Positions 1 through 7,639 of a stretch of 17,062 bases of DNA are shown here, piece by piece. Within the stretch, counting starts at the first letter, position 1; every line of letters starts with the position of its first letter. A model generated the notes under the pieces. The model ran no database searches. It was not told where the DNA came from and saw only the letters and a program-made list of their open reading frames with translations. A program made the position numbers and the translations under genes. The stretch spans positions 1-17,062 of the forward strand of contig CAZXID010000034.1 in assembly GCA_964640325.1 (NCBI GenBank), read 5' to 3'. The DNA is from DAOQAU01 sp964640325. Lineage in GTDB: Bacteria; Cyanobacteriota; Vampirovibrionia; Gastranaerophilales; Gastranaerophilaceae.

Positions 1-226
1 CAGAGCCTAACCCTCCTGACAATTTTTCACCGTTATTTAAACTGTATACGGTTTCTGATATTCCCATTCTAACTACAAAATGAGGGTTTTTGTTCTGTTT
101 GGACATCATAAAAATCTTAAGATTATTATATTTATATAAATTTATATTCTGCGCGTTTGGAGTATTAGACTGTGCTGCAGACAAAAATTCTTTTAAAGAC
201 TCTTCCAAGCTGTGAAATTCTGACAT
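1..226 (-). CDS. Unrecognised protein, N-terminal part (cut by left edge)
   Basis: This minus-strand frame opens with ATG at 226-224 and stays open for 75 codons to the window edge. An AGAGG ribosome binding site lies 6 bases upstream (revcomp of about 231-236), which supports the start. The visible protein begins MSEFHSLEESLKEF and continues with an Asn/Lys-rich stretch and then FVVRMGISETVYSL. There is no signal peptide or membrane segment in the visible part, and I recognise no family. It is divergent from pyrF across about 120 bases. The reading frame, start and ribosome binding site make a real gene likely, but its function is unknown. Confidence 0.6.
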   Translation of the reverse strand, partial: MSEFHSLEESLKEFLSAAQSNTPNAQNINLYKYNNLKIFMMSKQNKNPHFVVRMGISETVYSLNNGEKLSGGLGS

Positions 227-288
227 AAAAACCTCTTACCAAACTATTTTAAAATACTTTTTGTAATAAATCAATATAAAGCCCCCAC

Positions 289-317
289 TTGATTTTAGAA
301 TAGCTAAGTGGTAGTAT
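289..317 (+). promoter_or_regulatory. Candidate promoter of pyrF-ald with an inverted repeat
   Basis: TTGATT at 289-294 and TAGTAT at 312-317 are separated by 17 bases, each matching four of six consensus positions. A 6-base inverted repeat (CCACTT at 285-290, AAGTGG at 306-311) overlaps the -35 box and spans the spacer, where an operator could sit. This is sequence inspection only; no regulator is implied. Confidence 0.35.
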
Positions 318-348
318 TTATTATTAATTGTGTTATTTTGGGGGAAAA

Positions 349-1116
349 ATGAAAATTACAAAACCTGCAAGTGCCAAAGAACGTATTGTTTTAGCTTTGG
401 ACGTTGACGATATTAATACCGCAAAGGACATCGTAACCGAATTAAAAGATTATGTGGGCTTTTTTAAGATTGGATTACAGTTACTTACAAGCTGCGGCTT
501 TGAAGCGATAAAAATGGTTAAAGAAGCAGGAGGCAAAGTTTATTGTGACTTAAAATTTCATGATATTCCAAATACAGTTGCCCATGCCTGTGCCAATTTA
601 GTAAAGCGTGATATTGATTTTTTCAATATACATTTACAAGGTGGGTCCAAGATGGTCTCACAAACAGTAAAAGCAATAAAAGAAGCCTCAAAAGAGCTTA
701 ATACAGAGCCTCCGACTATTTTAGGAGTGAGTTTATTATCAAGTTTTGGGCAAAGAACTCTAACACAAGAATTATGTGTCGATAAAAATATTGAAGACTA
801 CATTATGCAGCTTGCAATTATGGCAAAAGAAACGGGGCTCGACGGAATTGTGGCAGGAGCATCGGAAGCAAGAAAAATAAGAAACGAATTGGGAGAAGAT
901 TTTATAATCATGTGCTCTGCAACAAGACCCACCTGGGCTGCCGTTAATGACCAGGTAAGAGTTGACACTCCGACGGAGGCAATAAATGCAGGGGTAGACT
1001 ATCTTGTTATAGGGCGACCGGTAACAGAAGCTCCGGATAGAATTGCCGCAGTAAATTTAATCATAGATGAAATCAATACAGCTTTAAGCGAAAGAGCCAT
1101 TTTAGGAGGAATATAA
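349..1116 (+). CDS. pyrF: Orotidine 5'-phosphate decarboxylase
   Basis: This cytoplasmic enzyme decarboxylates OMP to UMP, the last step of de novo pyrimidine synthesis. The TIM-barrel family signature is plain: the opening strand IVLALDVDD, then the catalytic DLKFHDIPNTV with D67, K69 and D72 (numbered from the ATG at 349), and near the C-terminus the phosphate-binding segment RPTWAAVNDQVR and YLVIGRPVTEA. At 255 residues it is a normal length. The frame can be extended to a TTG at 328, but the ATG at 349 follows a GGGGG run (340-344) at suitable spacing and gives the usual N-terminus, so I prefer it. Its TAA stop overlaps the start of ald by one base, so the two are probably co-translated. 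The usual TPGIRP motif reads CSATRP here, a mild departure. Confidence 0.95.
   Translation: MKITKPASAKERIVLALDVDDINTAKDIVTELKDYVGFFKIGLQLLTSCGFEAIKMVKEAGGKVYCDLKFHDIPNTVAHACANLVKRDIDFFNIHLQGGSKMVSQTVKAIKEASKELNTEPPTILGVSLLSSFGQRTLTQELCVDKNIEDYIMQLAIMAKETGLDGIVAGASEARKIRNELGEDFIIMCSATRPTWAAVNDQVRVDTPTEAINAGVDYLVIGRPVTEAPDRIAAVNLIIDEINTALSERAILGGI
1104..1110 (+). promoter_or_regulatory. Strong ribosome binding site of ald inside pyrF
   Basis: AGGAGGA lies 5 bases before the ald ATG at 1116, within the last codons of pyrF. Together with the TAATG stop/start overlap it indicates coupled translation. Confidence 0.7.
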
Positions 1117-2237
1117 TGATTATAGGCGTTCCAAAAGAAATAAAAAGTTGGGAAAACAGGGTTTCCCTGACACCTTCAGGTGCAAAAACCCTTATTGAAA
1201 ACGGACATAAAATTTTTGTACAAACAACAGCAGGATTAGGCAGCGGATTTACCGATGAAGAATATGAAGCAATTGGTGCGATTATACTTCCTTCGATAGA
1301 AGAAGTTTATAAAAAAGCCGAAATGATTATAAAAGTAAAAGAACCTCAACCAAGCGAATACGGGCTTATGAGAGAAGGGCAGCTTATTTTTACATATCTG
1401 CACCTTGCCGTAGAACCTGAATTAACTAAAGCCCTTTTAAAACGTAAGGTTACAGGAATTGCCTACGAAACGATTCAAAAAGAATGCGGAGAGCTCCCTC
1501 TTTTAACCCCAATGAGCGAAATTGCAGGAAGAATGGCAGTACAAGTAGGTGCTTCATTTCTTGAAAACCCTCATGGCGGCAGAGGCGTTCTATTAGGTGG
1601 AGTCCCCGGAGTACCTCCGGCTGAAGTTGTAATTGTCGGAGCAGGTGTTGTCGGCTTAAACGCAACAAAAATAGCCTACGGTATGGGCGCAAACGTAACA
1701 GTTATAGACTTAAACCTTCATAAATTAAGATATTTTGATGATATTTTCCACGGTAAAGTAACAACTTTAATGTCAAACAGTTTAAATATTGAAGAATGTG
1801 CAAAAAGAGCTGATTTGATGATAGGTGCGGTCCTGATTCCGGGCGCAAAAGCCCCTCACTTAGTTAGTGAAGAAACAGTTAAACAGATGAAAAAAGGTGC
1901 AGTTATAGTTGATGTAGCAATAGATCAAGGCGGTATTTTTGAAACCATTGACAGAGTTACAACACACGAAAATCCCGTCTATGAAAAACACGGTGTAATG
2001 CACTATTCAGTTGCAAATATTCCCGGAGCAGTTGCAAGAACTTCAACTATTGCACTTACCAATGCGACGCTTCCTTACGCACTTAATCTTGCGAATAAAG
2101 GCTTTATAAAAGCAGCAAAATCTTGCGCAGAATTAGCAAAAGGAATAAACACCTGCCAAGGGCATCTGGTTTCTGAACCTGTGGCTGAGTCTTTAGGTTT
2201 AGAACACACCGAGTTGTCCCAAATAATCGGGTTTTAG
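1116..2237 (+). CDS. ald: Alanine dehydrogenase
   Basis: NAD-dependent alanine dehydrogenase interconverts L-alanine with pyruvate and ammonia in the cytoplasm. At 373 residues it has the normal family length. The known substrate and catalytic positions are all present: R15 (in KEIKSWENR), K75 (IKVKEP), H96 (TYLHLA) and D270 (VAIDQGG). The Rossmann motif VGAGVVGLNATKIAYGMGA is followed by an acidic residue in VTVIDLN that would select NAD over NADP. The C-terminal block HYSVANIPGAVARTSTIALT is diagnostic of Ald rather than the related transhydrogenase alpha subunit. It shares a transcript with pyrF (one-base overlap) and ends 3 bases from the convergent uvrA stop. A role in nitrogen or pyruvate balance is inferred from the family; nothing in the context fixes the direction of the reaction. 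Confidence 0.96.
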   Translation: MIIGVPKEIKSWENRVSLTPSGAKTLIENGHKIFVQTTAGLGSGFTDEEYEAIGAIILPSIEEVYKKAEMIIKVKEPQPSEYGLMREGQLIFTYLHLAVEPELTKALLKRKVTGIAYETIQKECGELPLLTPMSEIAGRMAVQVGASFLENPHGGRGVLLGGVPGVPPAEVVIVGAGVVGLNATKIAYGMGANVTVIDLNLHKLRYFDDIFHGKVTTLMSNSLNIEECAKRADLMIGAVLIPGAKAPHLVSEETVKQMKKGAVIVDVAIDQGGIFETIDRVTTHENPVYEKHGVMHYSVANIPGAVARTSTIALTNATLPYALNLANKGFIKAAKSCAELAKGINTCQGHLVSEPVAESLGLEHTELSQIIGF

Positions 2238-2240
2238 CTT

Positions 2241-5186
2241 TTAATATTTAAAAACTTTTTTTAAATATTTCCCTGTGTGGGATTTTTCAACCTTGCCCAC
2301 TTCTTTTGGAGTGCCTGTTGCAACAATTTCTCCGCCGGCATTCCCGCCTTCAGGGCCCAAATCAATTATGTAATCTGCAATTTTAATCAAATCCATATTG
2401 TGCTCAATTATTAAAATCGTATTTCCATTGTCTGCAAGCTTTTGCAAGATTTTAATTAATTTATCCAAATCATACCAATGCAAACCGACTGAAGGCTCAT
2501 CAAGAAGATAAAGGGTTTTTCCGGTAGCGCGCTTGTTTAATTCCGATGCAAGCTTAATTCTCTGAGCCTCACCGCCTGACAAAGTTGTTGCGCTTTGCCC
2601 AAGTTTTATATAGTCAAGTCCTACATCATTTAAAGTTTTTAATTTGCTTTTTATCGAAGGAATGTTTTCAAAAAACTCCAAAGCTTCGCCAACACTCATT
2701 TCAAGCACATCTGAAATAGTTTTCCCTTTATATTTGACCTCCAATGTTTCACGATTATAGCGTTTACCTTTGCAAACATCACACTTTACATAAACATCTG
2801 ATAAAAAATTCATCTCTATTTTTAAAACGCCATCGCCCTTACAGGCTTCGCAGCGTCCGCCCTTGACGTTAAAGCTAAACCTTCCTGGTTTATAACCCCT
2901 TACTTTTGCCTCGTTTGTCCTTGAATATAAGTCCCTTATATGGGTAAAAACATCCGTATAAGTCGCAGGATTCGAGCGCGGAGTCCTTCCTATCGGTGAT
3001 TGGTCGATGTCTATAACTTTATCGATATGTTCAAATCCTTCAATCTCGTCAACTCCTTGAGGCTTTGGTTTATTTTTAAGCAATTTATATTTTGCATATT
3101 CATAAATCAAATCCTGCATAAGCGTAGATTTTCCTGAGCCCGAAACCCCTGTAAGTACAGAAATTTTACCCAGCGGGATATCAACGTCAATATTTTTTAA
3201 GTTGTTAAGGCGGGCATTTTTTACCCGTAAAAAATACCCGCTTCCTTTACGTATTTTTTGCGGAACAGGAATAATTTTTTCACCGCTCAAATATTTCCCC
3301 GTAATCGATTTTTTGCATGCAATAATATCTTCAATACTGCCTTTTGCAACAATTTCACCACCATTAATACCGGCATTAGGGCCTATATCTACAATATAAT
3401 CAGCGTGTTTTATTGTTTCTTCATCATGCTCGACTACTATCAAAGTATTTCCAAGATTTCTTAATTTTATTAATGTCTGGATTAATCTTTCATTATCCCT
3501 TTGGTGAAGCCCTATTGATGGCTCATCCAAAACATAAAGCACCCCTGAAAGCCCGCTTCCGATTTGTGTCGCAAGCCTAATTCTCTGAGCCTCACCGCCC
3601 GACAAAGTTCCTGCGGTTCTTGCAAGAGTCAAATAATTAAGTCCGACATCAAGCAAAAACTTAAGCCTATCGCGTATTTCTTCCAAAACTTGTTTTGCGA
3701 TTTTAATTTGGTAATCGCTCAATTCCAAAAAGAGTTCCGATACAAAATCAAATGCTTCGTCAATGGGTAACAAAGTGAATTCATAAATATTAAGCCCTTT
3801 ATTACAATATAATAACCCGTCATCCTGAACTTGATTCAGAATCTTTCCGTCTACCGAAAGCCGTTTAGATGCTGCAATAAATCCAGCATGACAATTATTA
3901 AAAGATTTTGAACCTATTTTTACCGCAAGCGGAAAAGGTTTAAGCCTTGCACCGCTGCAGGCGGTGCAAGGCGTTGTAATCATATATTTTTGAATTTCGC
4001 TTGACCAATATTCAGAATCGATATTCTCCTTATATTTTTTCTCCAAATAATTTATAACTCCGGGAAATTTCATGTAATGCGTGCCGTAGCGTTTTGTCAC
4101 AAAATCCTTCACCCTGATTTTGATAAGTTCGTCATCTGCGCCGTAAAGAATTATTTTTTGCTCATCTTCTGTCAGATTTTCAAAAGGTTTATCTTTATCA
4201 ATGCCGTAATATTCGCAAACAGAATTTATCAAATCGGCATAATATTGGTTTGTTGTTTTTGCCCAAGGATAGATCGCCCCTTGCGAAAGCGATTTTTTTC
4301 TGTCGGGGATAACTAAATTAGGATTAACAACATTGTCAGCCCCCAGCCCTGAACATCTTTCACATGCGCCATAAGGGTTGTTAAAACTAAAAATTCTGGG
4401 CGCAAGTTCTTCAAAACTCAAGTTACACTTGGGGCAAGAAAGTTTTTCACTAAAAATTATTTCTTCACCTTCTCTATCCACAATAACAATTCCTTCGGCT
4501 TTTTGCAAAGCAACCTGAACACTGTCTGCTATTCTTGATTTTGCCTCTTGTTTAACTACAATTCGGTCAACCACAACGTGAATTGTATGTTTAATATTCT
4601 TTTCAAGCTTAATTTCATCTTCGTCAAGATTAAAAATTTCACTATCTACTTTAACTCTGACAAAACCTTCTTGTCTTAATTCTTCAAAAATTGATAGAAA
4701 TTCGCCCTTTTTCCCACGGACTATAGGTGCTAAAATCTGGATTTTTGCCCCTTCACCTAATCCCAAAATTTTATCAACGATTTCGTCTATTGTCTGAGGC
4801 TTAATTTCATCCCCGCACTGCGGGCAATAAGGGGTACCGATTCTTGCATACAAAAGCCTGAGGTAGTCATAAATTTCCGTAACAGTCCCCACCGTAGAGC
4901 GAGGATTATTGCTTGTTGACTTCTGATCTATGGAAATAGACGGAGAAAGCCCTTCAATATGTTCGACATTAGGTTTGTCCATTTGTCCCAAAAATTGACG
5001 CGCATAAGTCGAAAGACTTTCTACGTATCGTCTTTGTCCTTCTGCAAAAATCGTATCAAAAGCAAGTGAGCTTTTACCCGAGCCTGAAACCCCGGTAAAA
5101 ACAATTAATTCATTTTTAGGCAATTCAATAGAAACATTTTTTAAATTATGCTCCTTTGCCCCTGTTACAGTAATTTTTTCATTCAT
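2241..5186 (-). CDS. uvrA: Excinuclease ABC subunit A with an in-frame repeat insertion
   Basis: UvrA is the damage-sensing ATPase of nucleotide excision repair; it dimerises, loads UvrB on lesions and leaves. Both ABC modules are visible: Walker A GVSGSGKSS at residues 32-40 and GVSGSGKST near residue 680, each with an LSGGEAQRI signature and a DEPS Walker B. Zinc-binding CxxC pairs are present (CPQC, CPKC, CERC, CTAC, CEAC, CDVC). The protein has 981 residues against about 940 for the family. The surplus lies around residues 425-465, just after CTACSGARLKP, where a palindromic repeat (3819-3892) is translated in frame. All core motifs are intact, so the protein is probably functional. It is the last gene of the run starting at 7478 and follows the preceding gene by 28 bases with only a weak ribosome binding site, so it may rely on the upstream transcript. 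Confidence 0.97.
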   Translation of the reverse strand: MNEKITVTGAKEHNLKNVSIELPKNELIVFTGVSGSGKSSLAFDTIFAEGQRRYVESLSTYARQFLGQMDKPNVEHIEGLSPSISIDQKSTSNNPRSTVGTVTEIYDYLRLLYARIGTPYCPQCGDEIKPQTIDEIVDKILGLGEGAKIQILAPIVRGKKGEFLSIFEELRQEGFVRVKVDSEIFNLDEDEIKLEKNIKHTIHVVVDRIVVKQEAKSRIADSVQVALQKAEGIVIVDREGEEIIFSEKLSCPKCNLSFEELAPRIFSFNNPYGACERCSGLGADNVVNPNLVIPDRKKSLSQGAIYPWAKTTNQYYADLINSVCEYYGIDKDKPFENLTEDEQKIILYGADDELIKIRVKDFVTKRYGTHYMKFPGVINYLEKKYKENIDSEYWSSEIQKYMITTPCTACSGARLKPFPLAVKIGSKSFNNCHAGFIAASKRLSVDGKILNQVQDDGLLYCNKGLNIYEFTLLPIDEAFDFVSELFLELSDYQIKIAKQVLEEIRDRLKFLLDVGLNYLTLARTAGTLSGGEAQRIRLATQIGSGLSGVLYVLDEPSIGLHQRDNERLIQTLIKLRNLGNTLIVVEHDEETIKHADYIVDIGPNAGINGGEIVAKGSIEDIIACKKSITGKYLSGEKIIPVPQKIRKGSGYFLRVKNARLNNLKNIDVDIPLGKISVLTGVSGSGKSTLMQDLIYEYAKYKLLKNKPKPQGVDEIEGFEHIDKVIDIDQSPIGRTPRSNPATYTDVFTHIRDLYSRTNEAKVRGYKPGRFSFNVKGGRCEACKGDGVLKIEMNFLSDVYVKCDVCKGKRYNRETLEVKYKGKTISDVLEMSVGEALEFFENIPSIKSKLKTLNDVGLDYIKLGQSATTLSGGEAQRIKLASELNKRATGKTLYLLDEPSVGLHWYDLDKLIKILQKLADNGNTILIIEHNMDLIKIADYIIDLGPEGGNAGGEIVATGTPKEVGKVEKSHTGKYLKKVFKY
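2243..2269. terminator. Possible bidirectional terminator hairpin between ald and uvrA
   Basis: Perfect 12-base inverted arms (AATATTTAAAAA at 2243-2254, TTTTTAAATATT at 2258-2269) with a 3-base loop lie where ald and uvrA converge. The stem is made only of A/T, so it is weak, and it lies within the last codons of uvrA. The placement fits shared termination, but no GC-rich core is present. Confidence 0.35.
3819..3892. repeat. Palindromic interspersed repeat inserted in frame in uvrA
   Basis: Two 26-base arms (3819-3844 and 3867-3892) are inverted copies matching at 19 of 26 positions around a 22-base centre, which itself contains a small hairpin (CTTTC 3843-3847, GAAAG 3856-3860). The outer sequence begins GTCATCCTGAAC and ends CAGCATGAC. 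Read in the uvrA frame it gives about 25 residues including CHAGFIAAS and ILNQVQDDG. It resembles a common dispersed palindromic repeat class with the same TCATCCTGAA/CAGCATGAC ends that I recall from many bacterial genomes. Copy number in this genome cannot be seen from one window. Confidence 0.75.
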
Positions 5187-5214
5187 AACTCAATTATCGC
5201 ATATAAAAAAAATA

Positions 5215-5808
5215 TTACATTAACTGCGAAAGGAGTTTTTTTGCAGGCGCATATTCGGGCAAAATAGAAAGGCAATTTTTTACTGATTGTTTTGCAAGCT
5301 CAGTTTGCCCTTTTTTCAAATAACAATGCGCCGAAATAAGATGCATCTCAGGGTCGTAATAAAAATTATCCTTGGCTTTTCCTAAAAAATACAACGCCAA
5401 ATCAACAAAATCGTTATTATACATAACCCTTGCAATAAATTTATAACTTTCCGGGTTTACCGAATAAAAAATATCGGCGCCGTTTATAATATTTTCCACA
5501 TAATCCGGCCTCCGCGCCTTTATGAGAAAATTCAAGTCGATTTCAAGAAAATTTCTTATCTGAAAATAGGTAGGAGCTGTCGTTACATGCCCTTGTATAA
5601 ACTGAACAAGCCTTTTCCCCCAGTCTGCCCTTAAATCATTTTGAGAGTTTTGCGAAAAAATTTTCTGAGCCTCTTCCAATTCGCCTGAAAGTAATTTACA
5701 GTAAGCCAGTTCTAAAAAATAGGAATTATTCTCGAAAAACATTTGGGCAGATGAAATATCCCCCGATAAAAATTTATCTTTTGCTACTTCATAAAGTAAA
5801 TCCGACAT
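5215..5808 (-). CDS. TPR-like protein next to csrA
   Basis: This is a 197-residue soluble protein with no signal peptide or membrane span. It consists of helix pairs with tetratricopeptide character, for example YEVAKDKFLSGDISSAQMFF near the start, YCKLLSGELEEAQKIF around residue 40, and a better C-terminal unit with LISAHCYLKKGQTELAKQ near residues 153-170. It starts 5 bases after the csrA stop, so it belongs to the fliW-csrA transcript; its ribosome binding site is weak and coupling to csrA translation is likely. I do not recognise a named family. The TPR fold suggests a protein-binding role, perhaps linked to the flagellar or export genes upstream, but that is inferred from position only. 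Confidence 0.75.
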   Translation of the reverse strand: MSDLLYEVAKDKFLSGDISSAQMFFENNSYFLELAYCKLLSGELEEAQKIFSQNSQNDLRADWGKRLVQFIQGHVTTAPTYFQIRNFLEIDLNFLIKARRPDYVENIINGADIFYSVNPESYKFIARVMYNNDFVDLALYFLGKAKDNFYYDPEMHLISAHCYLKKGQTELAKQSVKNCLSILPEYAPAKKLLSQLM

Positions 5809-5813
5809 ACCAG

Positions 5814-6092
5814 TTATTTCTTTTTGATAATTACTTTGTTGTTTTTTTCAGGTACTATATCATTTTTTTCCTGAATTAAGGAGCTAAGCGAGTCAAGACT
5901 TTCAAGCGAAGTTTTGTTACTCATATTATTTGCAAACTGAATTTGCTTATAAACTTCTTCCCTATAAATTTTAACATTTTTTGGTGCTTCAATCGCTATT
6001 TTACAATGATCAAAGCGAGATTCCAAAATTGTAATCTCAATATCGTCATTTATTATAATTTTTTGTCCGTTTTTTCTTGATAAAACTAGCAT
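5814..6092 (-). CDS. csrA: Carbon storage regulator / translational repressor CsrA
   Basis: CsrA is a small dimeric RNA-binding protein that blocks or alters translation of target mRNAs by binding GGA-containing hairpins; in FliW-bearing bacteria flagellin mRNA is its main target. The N-terminal MLVLSRKNGQKIII and the segment IAIEAPKNVKIYREEVY are classic, and the RNA-contacting residues L4 and R44 are present. At 92 residues it is longer than the usual 60-75. The extra C-terminal tail (from about residue 56) is rich in Ser, Asn and Lys and ends in a basic IIKKK. Its ATG lies inside the end of fliW (7-base overlap), preceded by an AGAGG site, so regulator and antagonist are made together. Confidence 0.95.
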   Translation of the reverse strand: MLVLSRKNGQKIIINDDIEITILESRFDHCKIAIEAPKNVKIYREEVYKQIQFANNMSNKTSLESLDSLSSLIQEKNDIVPEKNNKVIIKKK

Positions 6093-6526
6093 GCTGCCTC
6101 TTTTTCAAATAAGGGATAATCAACCGAAAAATTATTACTGTTCAAAATAATTTGCCCTGCTTTATTATTTTTTATGTTTATAATAATAGGAGCAAGAAGG
6201 TTGACTGTTGACTTACGTGGGTTTTCACGAGGAATTACCACAATATTAAATGACAAAATATCTTCCGCTTCTTTTATCCCTAAAACGTCCTGAGTTGTTT
6301 CAGGAAGTTCAAAAGAATAATCTATTCCGAAAAATCCCGGAACTGTAATAGCAAAAGCGATTTCCGGAGAATTAACAGATTGCAACCACCTGAATGCAGA
6401 ATTTTCTTTATGTTCAACAAGAGCATATTTTCTTTCATTTTCATAACCTATAATAGGATCCGAAAAATCAAAAACAAATTTTTCCGAAACTTCTATTTCA
6501 CCAAATCTTGTTGTATTTATTTTCAT
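6086..6526 (-). CDS. fliW: Flagellar assembly factor FliW (CsrA antagonist)
   Basis: FliW binds CsrA allosterically and relieves its repression of flagellin mRNA; flagellin in turn sequesters FliW, forming a partner-switching homeostat. Family features are clear: the N-terminal TRFGEIEVSEK, then FDFSDPIIGYENERKYALVE, and the C-terminal NLLAPIIINIKNNKAGQIIL. The frame also opens at an ATG at 6550, inside the end of the upstream gene and without a ribosome binding site. I chose the ATG at 6526, which yields 146 residues with the normal FliW N-terminus and has a GTGAG element upstream. Its end overlaps csrA by 7 bases. No flagellin gene is in the window. Confidence 0.93.
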   Translation of the reverse strand: MKINTTRFGEIEVSEKFVFDFSDPIIGYENERKYALVEHKENSAFRWLQSVNSPEIAFAITVPGFFGIDYSFELPETTQDVLGIKEAEDILSFNIVVIPRENPRKSTVNLLAPIIINIKNNKAGQIILNSNNFSVDYPLFEKEAAC

Positions 6527-6539
6527 AATTATCTCACTT

Positions 6540-7478
6540 CTATTTATCATTATTAAGGCTGTAATTAAAATCAGGCATCATTGAATTCATGAGCATAGCC
6601 TGCATCAACTGCGGAGTATAATTACTTTCTCCGTTTTGCTTCTGCGCCATCATAAACGGCAGCATATTTAACATCGCGTTGTTATTATTGTTAGTATTTT
6701 GCATATTATTTCCGCCGAGCATCATGCTCATCTGAGCCATTTCAGCACTTTGTGCACTCATCATTGGATTGTTGGCCTGAGCCAAAGGATTTGCAAAATT
6801 TGTAAGCCCTGCCTGATTTAAAACTCTAAGAGCCGCGACAATTTCATCATTGGTCGGCTGTTTTGGCTGTTCGTTTTTTTGAAGAAGCGACACATTGCCC
6901 TCTTCCGCTGCCATAGCAAGCTTATCTGATAACTCTAATCTGGAATGTTGATTAGAATAATCCTTAAATTTTCTAAGGTCATAACTATCCATTTCTTTAT
7001 CGCTGTTCATTTCCTGCTTTATTACATCAAGCCTTTTTTGTTCCAAATTTTTTCTGACTTCATTTGAAAGACCTTTTCCGTAATCATATTTAATCATCTT
7101 ATCCAATTCGCCGGAATCATCACCAAATTTACATTTATCAGGAGTTTCCAAACACATTTTGCCCGTTGTGGCATACTCATATAATGTAGGATTGGGCTTG
7201 AGCGACAAAACTTTCGAATAAGCCTCTATTGCTTTATCCTGCCTGCCGGCTTGAGTATAAGACATTGCAATATAATAATAGGCAACGGCATTTGAAGGAT
7301 CTTTTGCAACAATACTCTGCATATCTTGTAAACAACCCGTGTAATTGCCTGCTTTGTACTTCTTTATTGCAAGGCTGACCGGTGAAACCTTTTTTGTTTT
7401 TGAAGCAGAAAAGGCCTGAGAATCAATGCAAAACATTGACGATAATATTAAAACAGATACTAATAATTTCTTTTTCAT
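6540..7478 (-). CDS. Exported TPR protein with a Met/Asn-rich C-terminus
   Basis: The 312-residue product starts with a typical Sec signal peptide (MKKK, hydrophobic LLVSVLILSSMFCI, then likely cleavage around residues 22-25 near SQAFSA), so it is exported. Residues about 35-100 form two TPR units (YKAGNYTGCLQDMQSIVAKD; AYYYIAMSYTQAGRQDKAIE). The middle is charged and helical. From about residue 225 it becomes a low-complexity region dominated by Met, Asn, Gln and Ala, including a run of five Asn and several MM pairs. It leads the fliW-csrA run with a gap of 13 bases to fliW. I do not recognise a named family. A periplasmic or surface scaffold role is possible from the signal peptide and TPRs, but is not shown by the sequence. 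Confidence 0.8.
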   Translation of the reverse strand: MKKKLLVSVLILSSMFCIDSQAFSASKTKKVSPVSLAIKKYKAGNYTGCLQDMQSIVAKDPSNAVAYYYIAMSYTQAGRQDKAIEAYSKVLSLKPNPTLYEYATTGKMCLETPDKCKFGDDSGELDKMIKYDYGKGLSNEVRKNLEQKRLDVIKQEMNSDKEMDSYDLRKFKDYSNQHSRLELSDKLAMAAEEGNVSLLQKNEQPKQPTNDEIVAALRVLNQAGLTNFANPLAQANNPMMSAQSAEMAQMSMMLGGNNMQNTNNNNNAMLNMLPFMMAQKQNGESNYTPQLMQAMLMNSMMPDFNYSLNNDK

Positions 7479-7499
7479 TGATTTGCTTCCCTTTAACCT

Positions 7500-7527
7500 A
7501 TTTTAATTATTTTTTTGAATAAATCAA
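7500..7527 (-). promoter_or_regulatory. Candidate promoter of the TPR-fliW-csrA-TPR-uvrA run
   Basis: On the minus strand TTGATT (7527-7522) and TAAAAT (7505-7500) are 16 bases apart. An AGGGA ribosome binding site lies between this and the start at 7478. The rest of the gene-free stretch 7479-7639 shows no clear terminator for ugd and no other feature I can support; a second TATAAT further upstream lacks a matching -35 box. Confidence 0.4.
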
Positions 7528-7639
7528 CCTATCTGTATTTAATTATAAATCATTTTATCGCTAATCCTCTGCACTAAACAGATGATTTTTGAAATAAAAT
7601 TGAGCTTGCGGAGAAATTAAAATTTTTCGCGTCTTAAGA

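Noticed and set aside
328..348. Upstream TTG start extending pyrF by seven codons
   Set aside because: It would place the GGGGG ribosome binding site inside the gene, and the ATG at 349 gives the normal N-terminus.
1450..1692. Arg/Leu-rich minus-strand open frame across ald
   Set aside because: It lies wholly opposite conserved ald codons and has no recognisable domain.
3202..4316. Several plus-strand open frames opposite uvrA
   Set aside because: They are antisense shadows of a strongly conserved gene, with no domain features of their own.
6527..6550. Upstream ATG start for fliW
   Set aside because: It overlaps the end of the preceding gene, has no ribosome binding site, and adds eight residues before the usual FliW start.
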